Shown: positions 43,755 to 52,602 of the stretch, in pieces
Position numbering within the stretch: the first letter of the stretch is position 1
How the letters are laid out: each line of letters begins with the position of its first letter
NCBI GenBank assembly: GCA_024274705.1
Contig: JAJSAL010000030.1
Coordinates: 1-61,090 of the forward strand
Length of the DNA stretch: 61,090 bases
Source: Spirochaetota bacterium
GTDB taxonomy: Bacteria > Spirochaetota > Spirochaetia > SPDA01 > JAJSAL01
Direction of reading: 5' to 3'
Program-made: the position numbers and the translations under genes
Notes under the pieces: model-generated
Told to the model about the DNA's origin: nothing
Seen by the model: the letters and a program-made list of their open reading frames with translations, nothing else
Databases searched by the model: none

Positions 43755-43775
43755 AGTGAATAGGAGAAATGCATT

Positions 43776-45401
43776 ATGAAGGTATTGACTGCCGGCCTGC
43801 TATTCATCCTTCTCATGAGTACCGCATCCGCCGCTGCACTTGAAGTGGATGAGGAAGAACTTGCAGAGGGAAGAGATGGACCGGTCGAATTCATAAATTA
43901 CGAAGGCCCTCATGAAATCATAAATACACGAGATCAGATCCGGGGAATAGGTATTTTTCTCGGTAACGCTGTAGTAGAAGCAGGAAGACCCTACGGATTT
44001 CAGGGGAAATATACGGTGATCCACGCCGTAGATCCTGATAAAAACGGACTTCTCGATGCAGATATCTTTATCATTGAAAAAACGGCACAGGTTGATCATA
44101 TACGGAACCTCCGGAGTATGATCGGCGCATACCTTGAGACGTATTATGAATATAACCGGGAAGACGCGGCCCTGCTGGCGGAATTCATCACGATATACAA
44201 TGCGGTCTTCCGGGGAAACATGGATTATGTAAAGACCAAGTATAACGAACTGGTGATATCCTACCTGGTTCCGGAAAAAATCGGTATGGCGAAAGTGTAC
44301 AGTGAATGGCCGGGGAAAACGATGATCCTCATCCCGCTTTCAGAATTTGCCGAAAAGGGGAGGCTCGCATCCCTTCAATCGGACGAACTGACTGAAGATC
44401 AGGTGATCGAAGAGATGCGCACCGAAGAAGACATGGGAATCGATGAACGGCGGGGAATGGTGGAGCTGAAAGAACGGGAAGTAGTTGAGACCCGTCAAGA
44501 GATAGCAGAAGAACGGCAACAGTTGGACCAACGGGAACAGGACCTTCTCCAGCAGCAGGAAGAGATTCAGCAGGAACGTGAGCAACCGGAAGAAGCCGGG
44601 GTGGAACGGGTCCCGGCGGACATCCGGACAGGGGAAGATCAGGGTGTGGCTGCGGCGGTGGACCGGACACCCGCAGACATCCGGACAGAGGAAGAGCAGA
44701 GTATAGAAGCAGAGCTGGAACGGATAGATGAACAGCGGCAGGAGCTGGATCAGCAGGAACAGGCCCAGGAAGAACGAGTTGAGCGTATTCAGGAAGAACG
44801 GGCGACAATTGTGGAAGATACACGGACACTTTTAGCGGAGCAGGGTGAAGAAACAGCAGGCATTACTGAAATAATCAGCGAGGAAGGCGGGGAGCGGCCC
44901 GGAACAGCCGCCGTAGAAAGTACACTGTTTCTGAAGGTACAGGAAGTATCGGGTGAAATCCTGGGAACCCTCGTTTCCGTTAACCTGAAGAATGGAGAAG
45001 TAATCCGGGAATCGAATCTTAATGCCGTCCGGCAGCGGTGGTTCAGCGAGGAAGGGGACAAGGTCATCGTACTTGCCGGGCGCGAGGGCAGGGGAGGCGC
45101 AGTCCGGCTTATAGTTCTTGACGCGGAGACCCTGGAAATGGAAATCCAGGGAGAAGACGAACTGTATATCGACAGTGCTGTAGTAATCGATGGAACCGAT
45201 ATCTATGCTGTAATCAATACTGATGGAGAGTATAAGCTCGGCAGGTTCAACAGGGATCTTGCCAGGCAGGCCCAGTCGGAACTGCTTATTGATCCTCTTA
45301 CGGCGATCCTGGTGAAAAACGGGAATGTATTTGTCCAGGATACTCAGGGGAAGGTACGAATTCTGACTTCTTCGAATCTGAAAGAGGCGGCGCAGGAATA
45401 A
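43776..45401 (+). CDS. P83/100 family protein
   Basis: This is a 541-residue exported protein with a signal peptide (1-20). Residues of about 25-195 match the conserved N-terminal domain of the spirochaete P83/100 antigen family (FINYEGPHEIINTRDQIRGIG, YTVIHAVDPDKNGLLDADIF, PGKTMILIPLSEFAEKG). The middle (about 205-360) is a long Glu/Gln-rich coiled coil with an imperfect 19-residue repeat (PADIRTGEDQ ... PADIRTEEEQ; 57 bp apart at 44619 and 44676). The C-terminal 160 residues (TLFLKVQEVSGEILGTLVSV) look like a small propeller or beta domain. This family is a good taxonomic marker for spirochaetes. Function unknown; surface or periplasmic in Borrelia. Confidence 0.88.
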   Translation: MKVLTAGLLFILLMSTASAAALEVDEEELAEGRDGPVEFINYEGPHEIINTRDQIRGIGIFLGNAVVEAGRPYGFQGKYTVIHAVDPDKNGLLDADIFIIEKTAQVDHIRNLRSMIGAYLETYYEYNREDAALLAEFITIYNAVFRGNMDYVKTKYNELVISYLVPEKIGMAKVYSEWPGKTMILIPLSEFAEKGRLASLQSDELTEDQVIEEMRTEEDMGIDERRGMVELKEREVVETRQEIAEERQQLDQREQDLLQQQEEIQQEREQPEEAGVERVPADIRTGEDQGVAAAVDRTPADIRTEEEQSIEAELERIDEQRQELDQQEQAQEERVERIQEERATIVEDTRTLLAEQGEETAGITEIISEEGGERPGTAAVESTLFLKVQEVSGEILGTLVSVNLKNGEVIRESNLNAVRQRWFSEEGDKVIVLAGREGRGGAVRLIVLDAETLEMEIQGEDELYIDSAVVIDGTDIYAVINTDGEYKLGRFNRDLARQAQSELLIDPLTAILVKNGNVFVQDTQGKVRILTSSNLKEAAQE

Positions 45402-45409
45402 TAACGGGT

Positions 45410-46120
45410 TTAGACCCGGGTCCCATGGTTCCGGATTGTTTCCGGCAAATCCCGGAGAGCCTGTATCTCGAAAGTCGGTGCGATACCGGTTGAGTTTTTC
45501 AGCTTTTTCCGGTTCAGCCAGCACGTATCTATCCCGAAATTGATCCCGCCCTTTATATCGGATTGAAGGCTGTCGCCGATCATTAATGCAGATTCTTTAT
45601 CATACCAGCCGGCTTCGTCAAAAGCTATCCGGAATATCTCGGGATCAGGCTTCGCTACTCCGACGTCTTCAGAAACCACGATGTGAGGAAACCTTGTGCC
45701 GATAGGAGATACCTTGAATCGCGGATGCTGTACACTGGAAAGGCCGTTGGTAAGCAGACAGAGGGTCATGCTGTCATCAAAGGAGTCCAGGAGCTCCATC
45801 GCCCCATCCATCAGGAATGTACAGGTGGAGAGTGTGTTCAGGTAGAACCGGCTGCATACAGCAGGGTCGATGGTATCAATGTTCAGTCGGGCAAACATCC
45901 TTTTGAAACGTTCTGCCTTCAGCTCTTCAGCTGTAATCTTTCCCTGCTCGAATTCGGACCACACGCCATGATTGATCTCTTTGTACAGGGAAAGATGGTC
46001 CCCTTCATCATAGGATACAATCCTGAAATGTACCAGGGTTTTCTTAAGGGCGTACTTTTCCGCTCTGTCAAAATCAAATATCGTACCGTCTGCATCGAAA
46101 ATGATAAATGAGTACTTCAT
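45410..46120 (-). CDS. HAD-family phosphatase (YjjG-like nucleotidase)
   Basis: This 236-residue protein has all HAD motifs: FIIFDADGTIFDFDRAE (motif I nucleophile Asp and acid-base Asp), LCLLTNGLSS (motif II), and KPDPEIFRIAF with ALMIGDSLQSDIKGGINFG (motifs III-IV). The cap is helical (C1). FDADGTxFDFDxAE is typical of YjjG 5'-nucleotidases that clean non-canonical pyrimidine nucleotides. It converges on the P83/100 gene with an 8-nt gap; CGGGT-TTAG-ACCCG at the junction may be a small shared terminator. Confidence 0.85.
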   Translation of the reverse strand: MKYSFIIFDADGTIFDFDRAEKYALKKTLVHFRIVSYDEGDHLSLYKEINHGVWSEFEQGKITAEELKAERFKRMFARLNIDTIDPAVCSRFYLNTLSTCTFLMDGAMELLDSFDDSMTLCLLTNGLSSVQHPRFKVSPIGTRFPHIVVSEDVGVAKPDPEIFRIAFDEAGWYDKESALMIGDSLQSDIKGGINFGIDTCWLNRKKLKNSTGIAPTFEIQALRDLPETIRNHGTRV

Positions 46121-46196
46121 AGCCGACGCCGAGTATACTATGTCCCTGCCAGGGTTTCCAGGGCTTCCGTTCGAACAGAGGATAAAACGTCCTGTT

Positions 46197-46595
46197 TTAG
46201 GTGGATATTCTGAACAGCCTTTTGAAAAAGGCGATAAGAGCCCTCCATACTGTTTTTAGCGCCCCAGGGTGTTTGAGCCTGTCCATCCTGGCATAGCCGT
46301 TGGCAAGTTCATCCCTGGTAAGATTACGCCTGTGCAGGTTCTCTTCAATTTCGAGTTCCAGCTTTTCCAGTACGCCGGTTTTATCGATTACAATAGCCGG
46401 TATCGTCTTCCACCCCAGCCGTTTGGCCGATTCGAGGCGTCTCTCACCGGCAATCAGTTCCTTTTTCCCGTTGATGACGATCGGGTTGAGCAGTCCGTAC
46501 ACTTTCATACTGTTCATGAGGGGGTTGAGTTCCCCAAGATTTTTCCTGATGCGTTTCTTAACGATAATATTATCAATTATTACATTGATGTGCAC
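46197..46595 (-). CDS. ParB N-terminal-domain (ParB/Srx-like) protein
   Basis: This 132-residue protein consists mostly of a ParB/Srx nuclease-CTPase-like domain: VKKRIRKNLGELNPLMNSMK, GLLNPIVINGKKELIAGERR (the GERR box that binds phosphate in ParB), LGWKTIPAIVID and NLHRRNLTRDELANGY. It lacks the central KorB HTH and dimer domain of chromosomal ParB. A short amphipathic, aromatic tail (VWRALIAFFKRLFRI) could touch the membrane. Start GTG 46595 is favoured by AAGGAG 7 nt upstream; a TTG at 46616 would overlap the PBP1A stop. It is the gene directly after PBP1A, 17 nt away. Function unknown. Confidence 0.75.
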   Translation of the reverse strand: MHINVIIDNIIVKKRIRKNLGELNPLMNSMKVYGLLNPIVINGKKELIAGERRLESAKRLGWKTIPAIVIDKTGVLEKLELEIEENLHRRNLTRDELANGYARMDRLKHPGALKTVWRALIAFFKRLFRIST

Positions 46596-46612
46596 AGGGT
46601 GCTCCTTCCGTA

Positions 46613-49117
46613 TCAATCCAGTAGAGGATTACCCTCTTCAGAAAAAAGTGGGTACTGGTCCGGGATATAGGAGTCTGATGAAAAATCACTGAAGAGATCC
46701 GAATCGAGTTCCGGAAGTTCCAGTTCTTCAATTGAGAAATTTTCCAGGAGCAGAGAATTTTTCAGTTTCTCAACGAGCTTCTGGTCCCGGTCTTTCTGAA
46801 AAGAGTGATAATCGCAGAAGCGCCGCGGTTCTGTACCGGTAAGAAAAATTTCCGTAAATGTACCTTCATCACAGTCCGCAGTGGGCAAAAGACCGGTTAC
46901 CGAGCACACTTCCACCTCGGTAATACCCTGTCCAGGCCGCTCGAACTCTTTTGGAGGGAGCGAAGCATGAACCTTTTTCATGTATTCCGCCCATACCGGT
47001 CCCGCAGCAGTGGCCCCGGTTTGATTTATACCAAGGGAAGCCCCATGGATGTCAAATCCGAACCACACAGCGGTAGTCATATAAGGAGAAAATCCGACAG
47101 TCCATGCGTCGGACCAATTCTGTGTTGTTCCTGTTTTCCCGGCCATGGGCATGCCGTCGAAGCCGCCTATATTTATCCTTCGGCGCATCAGAGTGCCGTA
47201 CTCCACAACACTCTGGAGCAGGTCAACCATGATGTACGCATCTGCAGGGGGAAGAATCCTGGCCTCACTTCCTTTTTTCTTCTGTAGTGCCCGCAGTTCC
47301 TTTTCCGGCTCCAGGATGATGTTGCCGTTTCTGTCTTCGATATAACTGATGGCAATAGGTACCACTTCACGTCCTTGGTTAGGGAAAGTTGCAAAAGCTC
47401 TGGCCATCTGAATCGGTGCAATGCCGATAATACCCAGTCCCAGGGGATATCTTCTTGGAAAGGTAGAGGCGATTTCCTCGGGATCGGTGATTCCCAGCAG
47501 TTTCGATGCCCGGTCGATAACTGCATCGAATCCGACGCCGTCAAGAACCTGTAGAGAAGGAACATTCATGGAGTGGGCAAGGGCACGGCGGAGACGTACA
47601 GGCCCTTTCCACTCTCCCATGTAATTCAGCGGAATATACGGGGTTCCGTCGTCATTCCAGAACACCACCGGAGAATCGTAAATGAGCGTTGCGGGAGTGA
47701 ACTTCCTGGAACTGATAGCAGCTGAATAATATAGTGGCTTGAATGCCGATCCTGGCATAACCTTTGCCTGAACCGCCCGGTTGTACTTCTTGGTCTTGAA
47801 CTCACTACCCCCGACCATTGCCAGTATTCTGCCTGTATCGTTCTCCAGGGTTATTAAAGCGCCTTCAACGGTGGTTTTTCTCGACTGCTGAACCTCTTTG
47901 GAATAAGCAATATCGGTAAGAAAATTGATTTCTTCGTCGGAGAACAGCATCGAGAGAATATTGAGGGTAGGATTGATCATCTTTTTATAGACGTCCATGG
48001 CCTCTTTTTTCTGTTTGGTACCGGCGACCCGTATGTCATCAAGATTGAACGTGAGGGCGAGAAGATCAACAAGGGGAACGAACGTATCGTTTACATAATC
48101 CATCCGGTTGTTCACTCCCGCCTGGTATGTGGCGTTAATCTTGTGGAGCCCTTTCGTCATCAGATCATCTGCAATTTTCTGGTAATCGAGATCCAGGGTA
48201 GTGTGTACGATAAAGCCGTCCCTGTTGACGTCGAGAGCGCCGTAGAGCATCTCTTCCAGCTGAATCCGAACGTATTCCGCAAAATACGGTGCTTTGCTTT
48301 CATTTTCAAAGTATGCACTGGAAATATTAGACCGGGTATAGTCCCAGGATTCCCAGAAATCGTAAAAAGAGAGGTCGGCTTCTTCCTGAGTGGCGTAGCC
48401 GAGTTCCACCATCTGCTGTAGGATTACAGACTGGATACTCTTCGCAAACTCGGGATGGTTGATAGGGGAATGTCTCGCAGGACTGGAGAGCTGAATAACC
48501 AGCATAACAGACTCGGCAAGGGTAATGTCCTCCGCAGAATGGCCGAAATAGAACTGGGACGCCGCATCGATACCATACACATTATGGCCGAAATACTCGT
48601 TGTTCAGGTAGATTTCCAGTATCTGGTTTTTCGTCAGGCTCCGCTCCAACTGAACGGCCCACCACAGTTCCCGTATTTTACGCCGGTATGAAATATCCGA
48701 CCTGTCATCGTACAACCTTCCCGCCACCTGCTGAGTAATGGTACTGCCTCCGGAATGATACCGGCCAAGAAAATTGTTTATGACCGCCCGGGTCAGTCCC
48801 CGTAGATCAAACCCCTTATGTTCGAAAAAACTCTGGTCTTCCCTGGTTATAAGAGCGTAAATAAGATGTTTCGGCAGCCTGTCGATGGAAATCATATCCC
48901 GCTTCTCTTCCGAAAACAGTTCCGTGATAAGCCTGCCTTTCCTGTCAAGAATCTGGGAAGGGAGAGCAGGTTTATACTCTCCGATCGCTTCTGTATTCTT
49001 AATATTTTTCGTTGCCGCGAACATCAGCCCGATGGCAATGCCCGCCCCGATTGTCAGAAATATTGTAACGGCGAAGATGATTTCAATGAAAATCCGCCTG
49101 CGTGGTTCAGTAGCCAT
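46613..49117 (-). CDS. Class A penicillin-binding protein (PBP1A-type)
   Basis: Bifunctional glycosyltransferase-transpeptidase of peptidoglycan synthesis. It has an N-terminal membrane anchor (FIEIIFAVTIFLTIGAGIAI), a GT51 domain with ITREDQSFFEHKGFD (catalytic Glu), GGSTITQQVAGRL and NEYFGHNVYGIDAAS, then a transpeptidase domain with PGSAFKPLYY (SxxK), HSMNVP (SxN) and AGKTGTTQNWSDAW (KTG). At 834 residues it is full length. Start ATG 49117 is chosen because the longer open frame to 49180 runs into a hairpin that looks like the terminator of the upstream gene. Followed by the ParB-like gene. Confidence 0.94.
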   Translation of the reverse strand: MATEPRRRIFIEIIFAVTIFLTIGAGIAIGLMFAATKNIKNTEAIGEYKPALPSQILDRKGRLITELFSEEKRDMISIDRLPKHLIYALITREDQSFFEHKGFDLRGLTRAVINNFLGRYHSGGSTITQQVAGRLYDDRSDISYRRKIRELWWAVQLERSLTKNQILEIYLNNEYFGHNVYGIDAASQFYFGHSAEDITLAESVMLVIQLSSPARHSPINHPEFAKSIQSVILQQMVELGYATQEEADLSFYDFWESWDYTRSNISSAYFENESKAPYFAEYVRIQLEEMLYGALDVNRDGFIVHTTLDLDYQKIADDLMTKGLHKINATYQAGVNNRMDYVNDTFVPLVDLLALTFNLDDIRVAGTKQKKEAMDVYKKMINPTLNILSMLFSDEEINFLTDIAYSKEVQQSRKTTVEGALITLENDTGRILAMVGGSEFKTKKYNRAVQAKVMPGSAFKPLYYSAAISSRKFTPATLIYDSPVVFWNDDGTPYIPLNYMGEWKGPVRLRRALAHSMNVPSLQVLDGVGFDAVIDRASKLLGITDPEEIASTFPRRYPLGLGIIGIAPIQMARAFATFPNQGREVVPIAISYIEDRNGNIILEPEKELRALQKKKGSEARILPPADAYIMVDLLQSVVEYGTLMRRRINIGGFDGMPMAGKTGTTQNWSDAWTVGFSPYMTTAVWFGFDIHGASLGINQTGATAAGPVWAEYMKKVHASLPPKEFERPGQGITEVEVCSVTGLLPTADCDEGTFTEIFLTGTEPRRFCDYHSFQKDRDQKLVEKLKNSLLLENFSIEELELPELDSDLFSDFSSDSYIPDQYPLFSEEGNPLLD

Positions 49118-49168
49118 AGGGATAAAGTATGGATGAAGGAGCTTTTTGTCAATGCCGGATATAATAGA

Positions 49169-49192
49169 GCAGGCCGACATACGCCGGCCTGC
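49169..49192 (-). terminator. Hairpin between the PEGA-like gene and PBP1A
   Basis: GCAGGCCG (49169-49176) pairs with CGGCCTGC (49185-49192). On the minus strand a T/A-rich tail follows. Probable terminator of the envelope operon that ends at 49300. A weak T run lowers confidence. Confidence 0.5.
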
Positions 49193-49299
49193 AGGTGTCA
49201 GTTCTCATATAGTAAACTGGGAGGGGAACTATATTAAGGCACCGACACTAACATTATCGTCAATAACCACTATTCTTTAATACTTTTTACACTTCTATT

Positions 49300-50298
49300 T
49301 TAACGTTCTTCCACTAAAATGTCGAGGAAAAGTGAAATATTGTAATCTTTACTTTTTTCGATAAAAATACGTTTACTCACGCGGTAATCACCAATTTTGA
49401 AGAGGAGTGTGTGTTCCCCTTCCGTAACATCGAGAGCGACGCCGGGAATAATGTCTAGTTTTTCTCCATCGAAAAAGAATTCAGCCACGTTAGGACCCTC
49501 GAAATAGATTCGGGGTATCAAGGGTTCAACCGGGATAGAAAGTACCGTTGTTTTTCCCGGTTCGATGGCAACCCGGAAGGACTGACTCCGGTAGTCATCG
49601 GATAAAAATTCCAGGCTGTGAAGCCCTGTAGTAAGCACTATGGGTTTTTCAGAAGGAGTAATAGATTTCCCATCGAGGTAAAGATTCACGGATGACATAT
49701 CAGGGTCCGGTGATAGGTCGCTAAGGGTGAAATCGATTTCCAGGGATCCGGTTTCCTTAAGTACCGTCCTTGTCCGGATCCTGAACTCTGCAATCGATGC
49801 GGTTGCCGGGATGCCCTTCATAACAGGAAGAATCGTCAGGATCAGCGGGAAATCTGAAGAACGCAGCGGTTTTTCGATATATACCGTGTCCGGGGAGGGG
49901 GTAATATCCAAACCCATATCCAGGGGGATACGGTAATAGATCTGGGCTCTCGGAGGTATCAGCTCGAAAGTGAGCCGCTTTCCCGTATAAGCCCACACAT
50001 CTTCATCAGGCTTCGGGTAAACATCTTTATACAGAAACAGTGCGAAGGAGTCCCGCAAATTCCGTATAGCACTGGGTATTTTTATTTCGATTTCAATGCC
50101 TTCCACGAACCGTATCCTGTCGGAAGGAATGTTCACCGTAAAGAGTTCCTCCATTTTTACACGAATTTCTTCGGTGAAGGCGTTGTCTTCCCCTATGATC
50201 ATCTGAGATCGAAGAGGACCGCGTATGTTATCTGCCCAGATGAAAGTAGATATAAGCAGAAATATGCACACTGTACAAAAACGTAATCCACGTATCAT
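49300..50298 (-). CDS. Exported protein with PEGA-like C-terminal domains
   Basis: This 332-residue protein has a signal peptide (1-22, ending TFIWAD). The first 200 residues are beta-rich and unrecognised (ELIPPRAQIYYRIPLDMGLD). The last 130 residues hold two PEGA-like units (VNLYLDGKSITPSEKPIVLT, GLHSLEFLSDDYRSQSF; AEFFFDGEKLDIIPGVALDV, EGEHTLLFKIGDYRVS). It is the last gene of the minus-strand envelope operon. Its ATG at 50298 would overlap the ancestral stop of the M23 gene by 4 nt. Probably periplasmic or surface-associated. Confidence 0.7.
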   Translation of the reverse strand: MIRGLRFCTVCIFLLISTFIWADNIRGPLRSQMIIGEDNAFTEEIRVKMEELFTVNIPSDRIRFVEGIEIEIKIPSAIRNLRDSFALFLYKDVYPKPDEDVWAYTGKRLTFELIPPRAQIYYRIPLDMGLDITPSPDTVYIEKPLRSSDFPLILTILPVMKGIPATASIAEFRIRTRTVLKETGSLEIDFTLSDLSPDPDMSSVNLYLDGKSITPSEKPIVLTTGLHSLEFLSDDYRSQSFRVAIEPGKTTVLSIPVEPLIPRIYFEGPNVAEFFFDGEKLDIIPGVALDVTEGEHTLLFKIGDYRVSKRIFIEKSKDYNISLFLDILVEER

Positions 50299-50354
50299 TT
50301 TGTAACCTTTGGCATCAGGGTTAGGGGATCCCTGGATTCCCCGAATTTTCGTAT

Positions 50355-51227
50355 CTAGAAATGAAGATGGGGGCCGGTTGATACGCCGGTATTGCCCAGC
50401 CGTGCGATTATCATACCGGAATGCACTGTTTGATTCAACTCTACCAGCACTTCCATGAGATGGCCATACACTGTCTCGTAATCTCCGGGATGTTGTATGA
50501 TGATGTAATTTCCCAGAAGATAATCCCAGCCTGTTTCTGTTACAACACCCTCCCGGGCTGCAGATACATCTGTTCCCAGAGGGGCAGCAATGTCGATACC
50601 ATTATGGAAATGCAGTTTACCCGAAACTGGACTGTTCCGCATCCCGTAAAGGGAAGAGATTTTACCAATGGGAAGGGGAAAATGAAACAGAATACCGAGA
50701 AAGTAGGCCAGTTCCAGCTTGGTAAACCGAATTCCCGGAATGAAAAGGAAATCGACGAGGCTGCCGTTATCAATGATTTTCACCGGCATGCTGTCCGGTA
50801 AATCGCCGGTAAGTCTTCCTGAGATAAGCAACTCTAGTTCGTTCTGCGGTACCAGGGGAATAAACAGTCCCGGCATGTTAGGCAGAAGGACCTGTTCTCC
50901 CGGTCGTATCTCCTTCCGTGTCTGAAGCCGGTTTAAGGTGATGATGGTCTCATAGGGCAGGTTAGCCGAAGAGGCAAGTGAGAAAATGGACATCTCCCGG
51001 TCAGGGGAGTAAGCATATATCTGAAGGGGCATCATCTCCTGCCCCTGGGCGGCGTTTCGGTAAAACGTTTCGATGTCGGCATGCAGCTGCCGATACAGAA
51101 GGTCGGCAGGCCGCATCTCTCTTATTTCAGGATACTGGGCAACAGCCGGCTGACACGTAAGAATGAATAAGAAGATACATAAGAGGGCAGGCTTTTCGTT
51201 AGTGCCCCCGTATGCTGAAAAAACCAT
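50355..51227 (-). CDS. M23 metallopeptidase (LysM-like + endopeptidase), C-terminus cut by TAG
   Basis: A probable signal sequence (ALLCIFLFILTCQPAVAQ) is followed by a LysM-like segment (FSLASSANLPYETIITLNRL, RPGEQVLLPNMPG) and a peptidase M23 domain: ISSLYGMRNSPVSGKLHFHN, GIDIAAPLGTDV, GNYIIIQHPGDYETVYGHL and GNTGVSTGPHLHF. All zinc ligands are present, so the enzyme may still cut peptidoglycan cross-bridges. The frame ends in TAG right after HLHF. In the same frame IRKFGESRDPLTLMPKVTK follows, ending in TGA at 50295-50297, which would give a perfect 4-nt overlap with the next gene. E-to-stop (GAG to TAG) is the likely event. Start ATG 51227 is chosen over TTG 51254; neither has a clear site. 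Confidence 0.8.
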   Translation of the reverse strand: MVFSAYGGTNEKPALLCIFLFILTCQPAVAQYPEIREMRPADLLYRQLHADIETFYRNAAQGQEMMPLQIYAYSPDREMSIFSLASSANLPYETIITLNRLQTRKEIRPGEQVLLPNMPGLFIPLVPQNELELLISGRLTGDLPDSMPVKIIDNGSLVDFLFIPGIRFTKLELAYFLGILFHFPLPIGKISSLYGMRNSPVSGKLHFHNGIDIAAPLGTDVSAAREGVVTETGWDYLLGNYIIIQHPGDYETVYGHLMEVLVELNQTVHSGMIIARLGNTGVSTGPHLHF

Positions 51228-51636
51228 ACAGATACAATCCAAAGAGTAATACAAAGGAGATTAGAGCCGGTATAGCCCAGCCCGTCATGTTTCGGGAAAA
51301 GAGGAGAACGATACCGTAAAGACCGATCAGGAAAGCTATTCCTAAGATAAATTTGAGTGCACTTCTGAAAAATCTCCGGCCCCGTGGCTGTCCTGATCTT
51401 GAGCTTACACTTTTCCGGATGATACCAAATACCCCCAGCCCGCATAAAAGGGTTAACGCGAAAATAGAGAACCCCTGTGGGTTTGAGGAGGCGAAATACC
51501 AGAGGGGAAATGCCACAAGCAGACTTACCGCTCCAACTGCACCGATAAAGAGGATAAAAACTGCACACTTACTGAAGAGGGAACGATAGGCAGAAAAAAT
51601 GCCTGAGAAGATACCGTTTTTCTGGTGTCGTTTCAA
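51199..51636 (-). CDS. Small integral membrane protein
   Basis: This 145-residue protein has four predicted membrane helices (AVFILFIGAVGAVSLLVAF, GFSIFALTLLCGLGVFGII, ILGIAFLIGLYGIVLLF, WAIPALISFVLLFGLYLYGF) with a basic cytoplasmic loop (RSGQPRGRRFFRSALK). No family recognised. It lies 3 nt after the TPR lipoprotein in the Mla operon and overlaps the start of the M23 gene by about 29 nt. Confidence 0.6.
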   Translation of the reverse strand: MKRHQKNGIFSGIFSAYRSLFSKCAVFILFIGAVGAVSLLVAFPLWYFASSNPQGFSIFALTLLCGLGVFGIIRKSVSSRSGQPRGRRFFRSALKFILGIAFLIGLYGIVLLFSRNMTGWAIPALISFVLLFGLYLYGFFSIRGH

Positions 51637-51639
51637 CGG

Positions 51640-52602
51640 CTAGTTCCCCAGTGAATCCAGAATGGCTGTATACTTCTCAACATCTTCCGGCGACCCTGCC
51701 GCTTCCGCACTGCCGATGATGAAACGCAACACTTTTTCCATGTCTGCAGAAAGGTTAAGTGTTTTGTACACAAGGTAAGCTTTCTTATAATAAACCAGTG
51801 CACCTGCCGTGTTATCGGCCTTCTCGTTGATGATACCCAGGGCAAGGAGGTCTTTGGCTATGCCGACACTATTCTCTATAATTTTATCATTTTCCAGTGC
51901 TGATAAAGCAAACTCCTCCGCCTGAGGATACATCTCCTTTTTCGAATATACCGAAGCCAGGGCATAATAGTTATCCGCCATTTGTTTATAATCTTCATTT
52001 TCCAGGTTCAAGGCGAGTGCTTTTTGTAAGAAAACAAGCGCGTTATCCAGGTCCCCCTGCTGTTTATATGCCTGCCCTGTGTTATGATACAGGATCGGCC
52101 TATGGTCTTTCTGATCACCGTCTTTGTTCTTTTTATCAAATTCGATTCCTTCGAGGCGGTCGATAGCTTTCACAAACATATCGAGGGCCTCTTCGGACTG
52201 CCCGTTGCGAAGATACAGTTCACCGATGTTGTTTTCCGTCCTGGAAATGAGGATATTGTCTTCCAGGGCCACAGCCAGATCGTATGCCAGCGAAAAGGTG
52301 TTCCCGGCATATTCATTCAACCCCTGGGCCATGTATACTATACCGATGGAATTATAGGTCTTGACGATCCCTTTCTCGTTGTTTACGGATATATTTTCTT
52401 TCAGGGCCAGTTCGAAAAATTTCAGTGCTTGGTCATACTGGGCCCGGTTGAAGTAATTGTCCCCATACCCGGCGTATTCCGCCGCTTGGTTTTTCACATC
52501 ACTGGTAGTCTGTTCTTCTGTGTTTTTTGGTACTGACGAGCAGGAGAAGAACATCCACCCTGATAGAAACAGTAAGACTGTCAGGACCATAAGGTGTTTC
52601 AT
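51640..52602 (-). CDS. TPR-repeat lipoprotein
   Basis: This 320-residue protein has a lipoprotein signal (MFFSCSS lipobox). The mature part is built of about six TPR units (YGDNYFNRAQYDQALKFFEL, NSIGIVYMAQGLNEYAGNTF, NNIGELYLRNGQSEEALDMF, HNTGQAYKQQGDLDNALVFL and so on). Such proteins usually act as binding platforms in the periplasm. Its ATG overlaps the mlaD stop by one base (TGATG), so it is coupled to the Mla system and may serve as its outer-membrane or periplasmic partner in place of MlaA/MlaC, which are absent here. Confidence 0.8.
   Translation of the reverse strand: MKHLMVLTVLLFLSGWMFFSCSSVPKNTEEQTTSDVKNQAAEYAGYGDNYFNRAQYDQALKFFELALKENISVNNEKGIVKTYNSIGIVYMAQGLNEYAGNTFSLAYDLAVALEDNILISRTENNIGELYLRNGQSEEALDMFVKAIDRLEGIEFDKKNKDGDQKDHRPILYHNTGQAYKQQGDLDNALVFLQKALALNLENEDYKQMADNYYALASVYSKKEMYPQAEEFALSALENDKIIENSVGIAKDLLALGIINEKADNTAGALVYYKKAYLVYKTLNLSADMEKVLRFIIGSAEAAGSPEDVEKYTAILDSLGN

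Noticed and set aside
35422..50357. Stop-codon reassignment suggested by the two internal nonsense codons
   Set aside because: TAA, TAG and TGA all end many intact genes here (for example TAG for gpmI, murG and lysC; TAA for rnhA and ppdK), so no codon is recoded.
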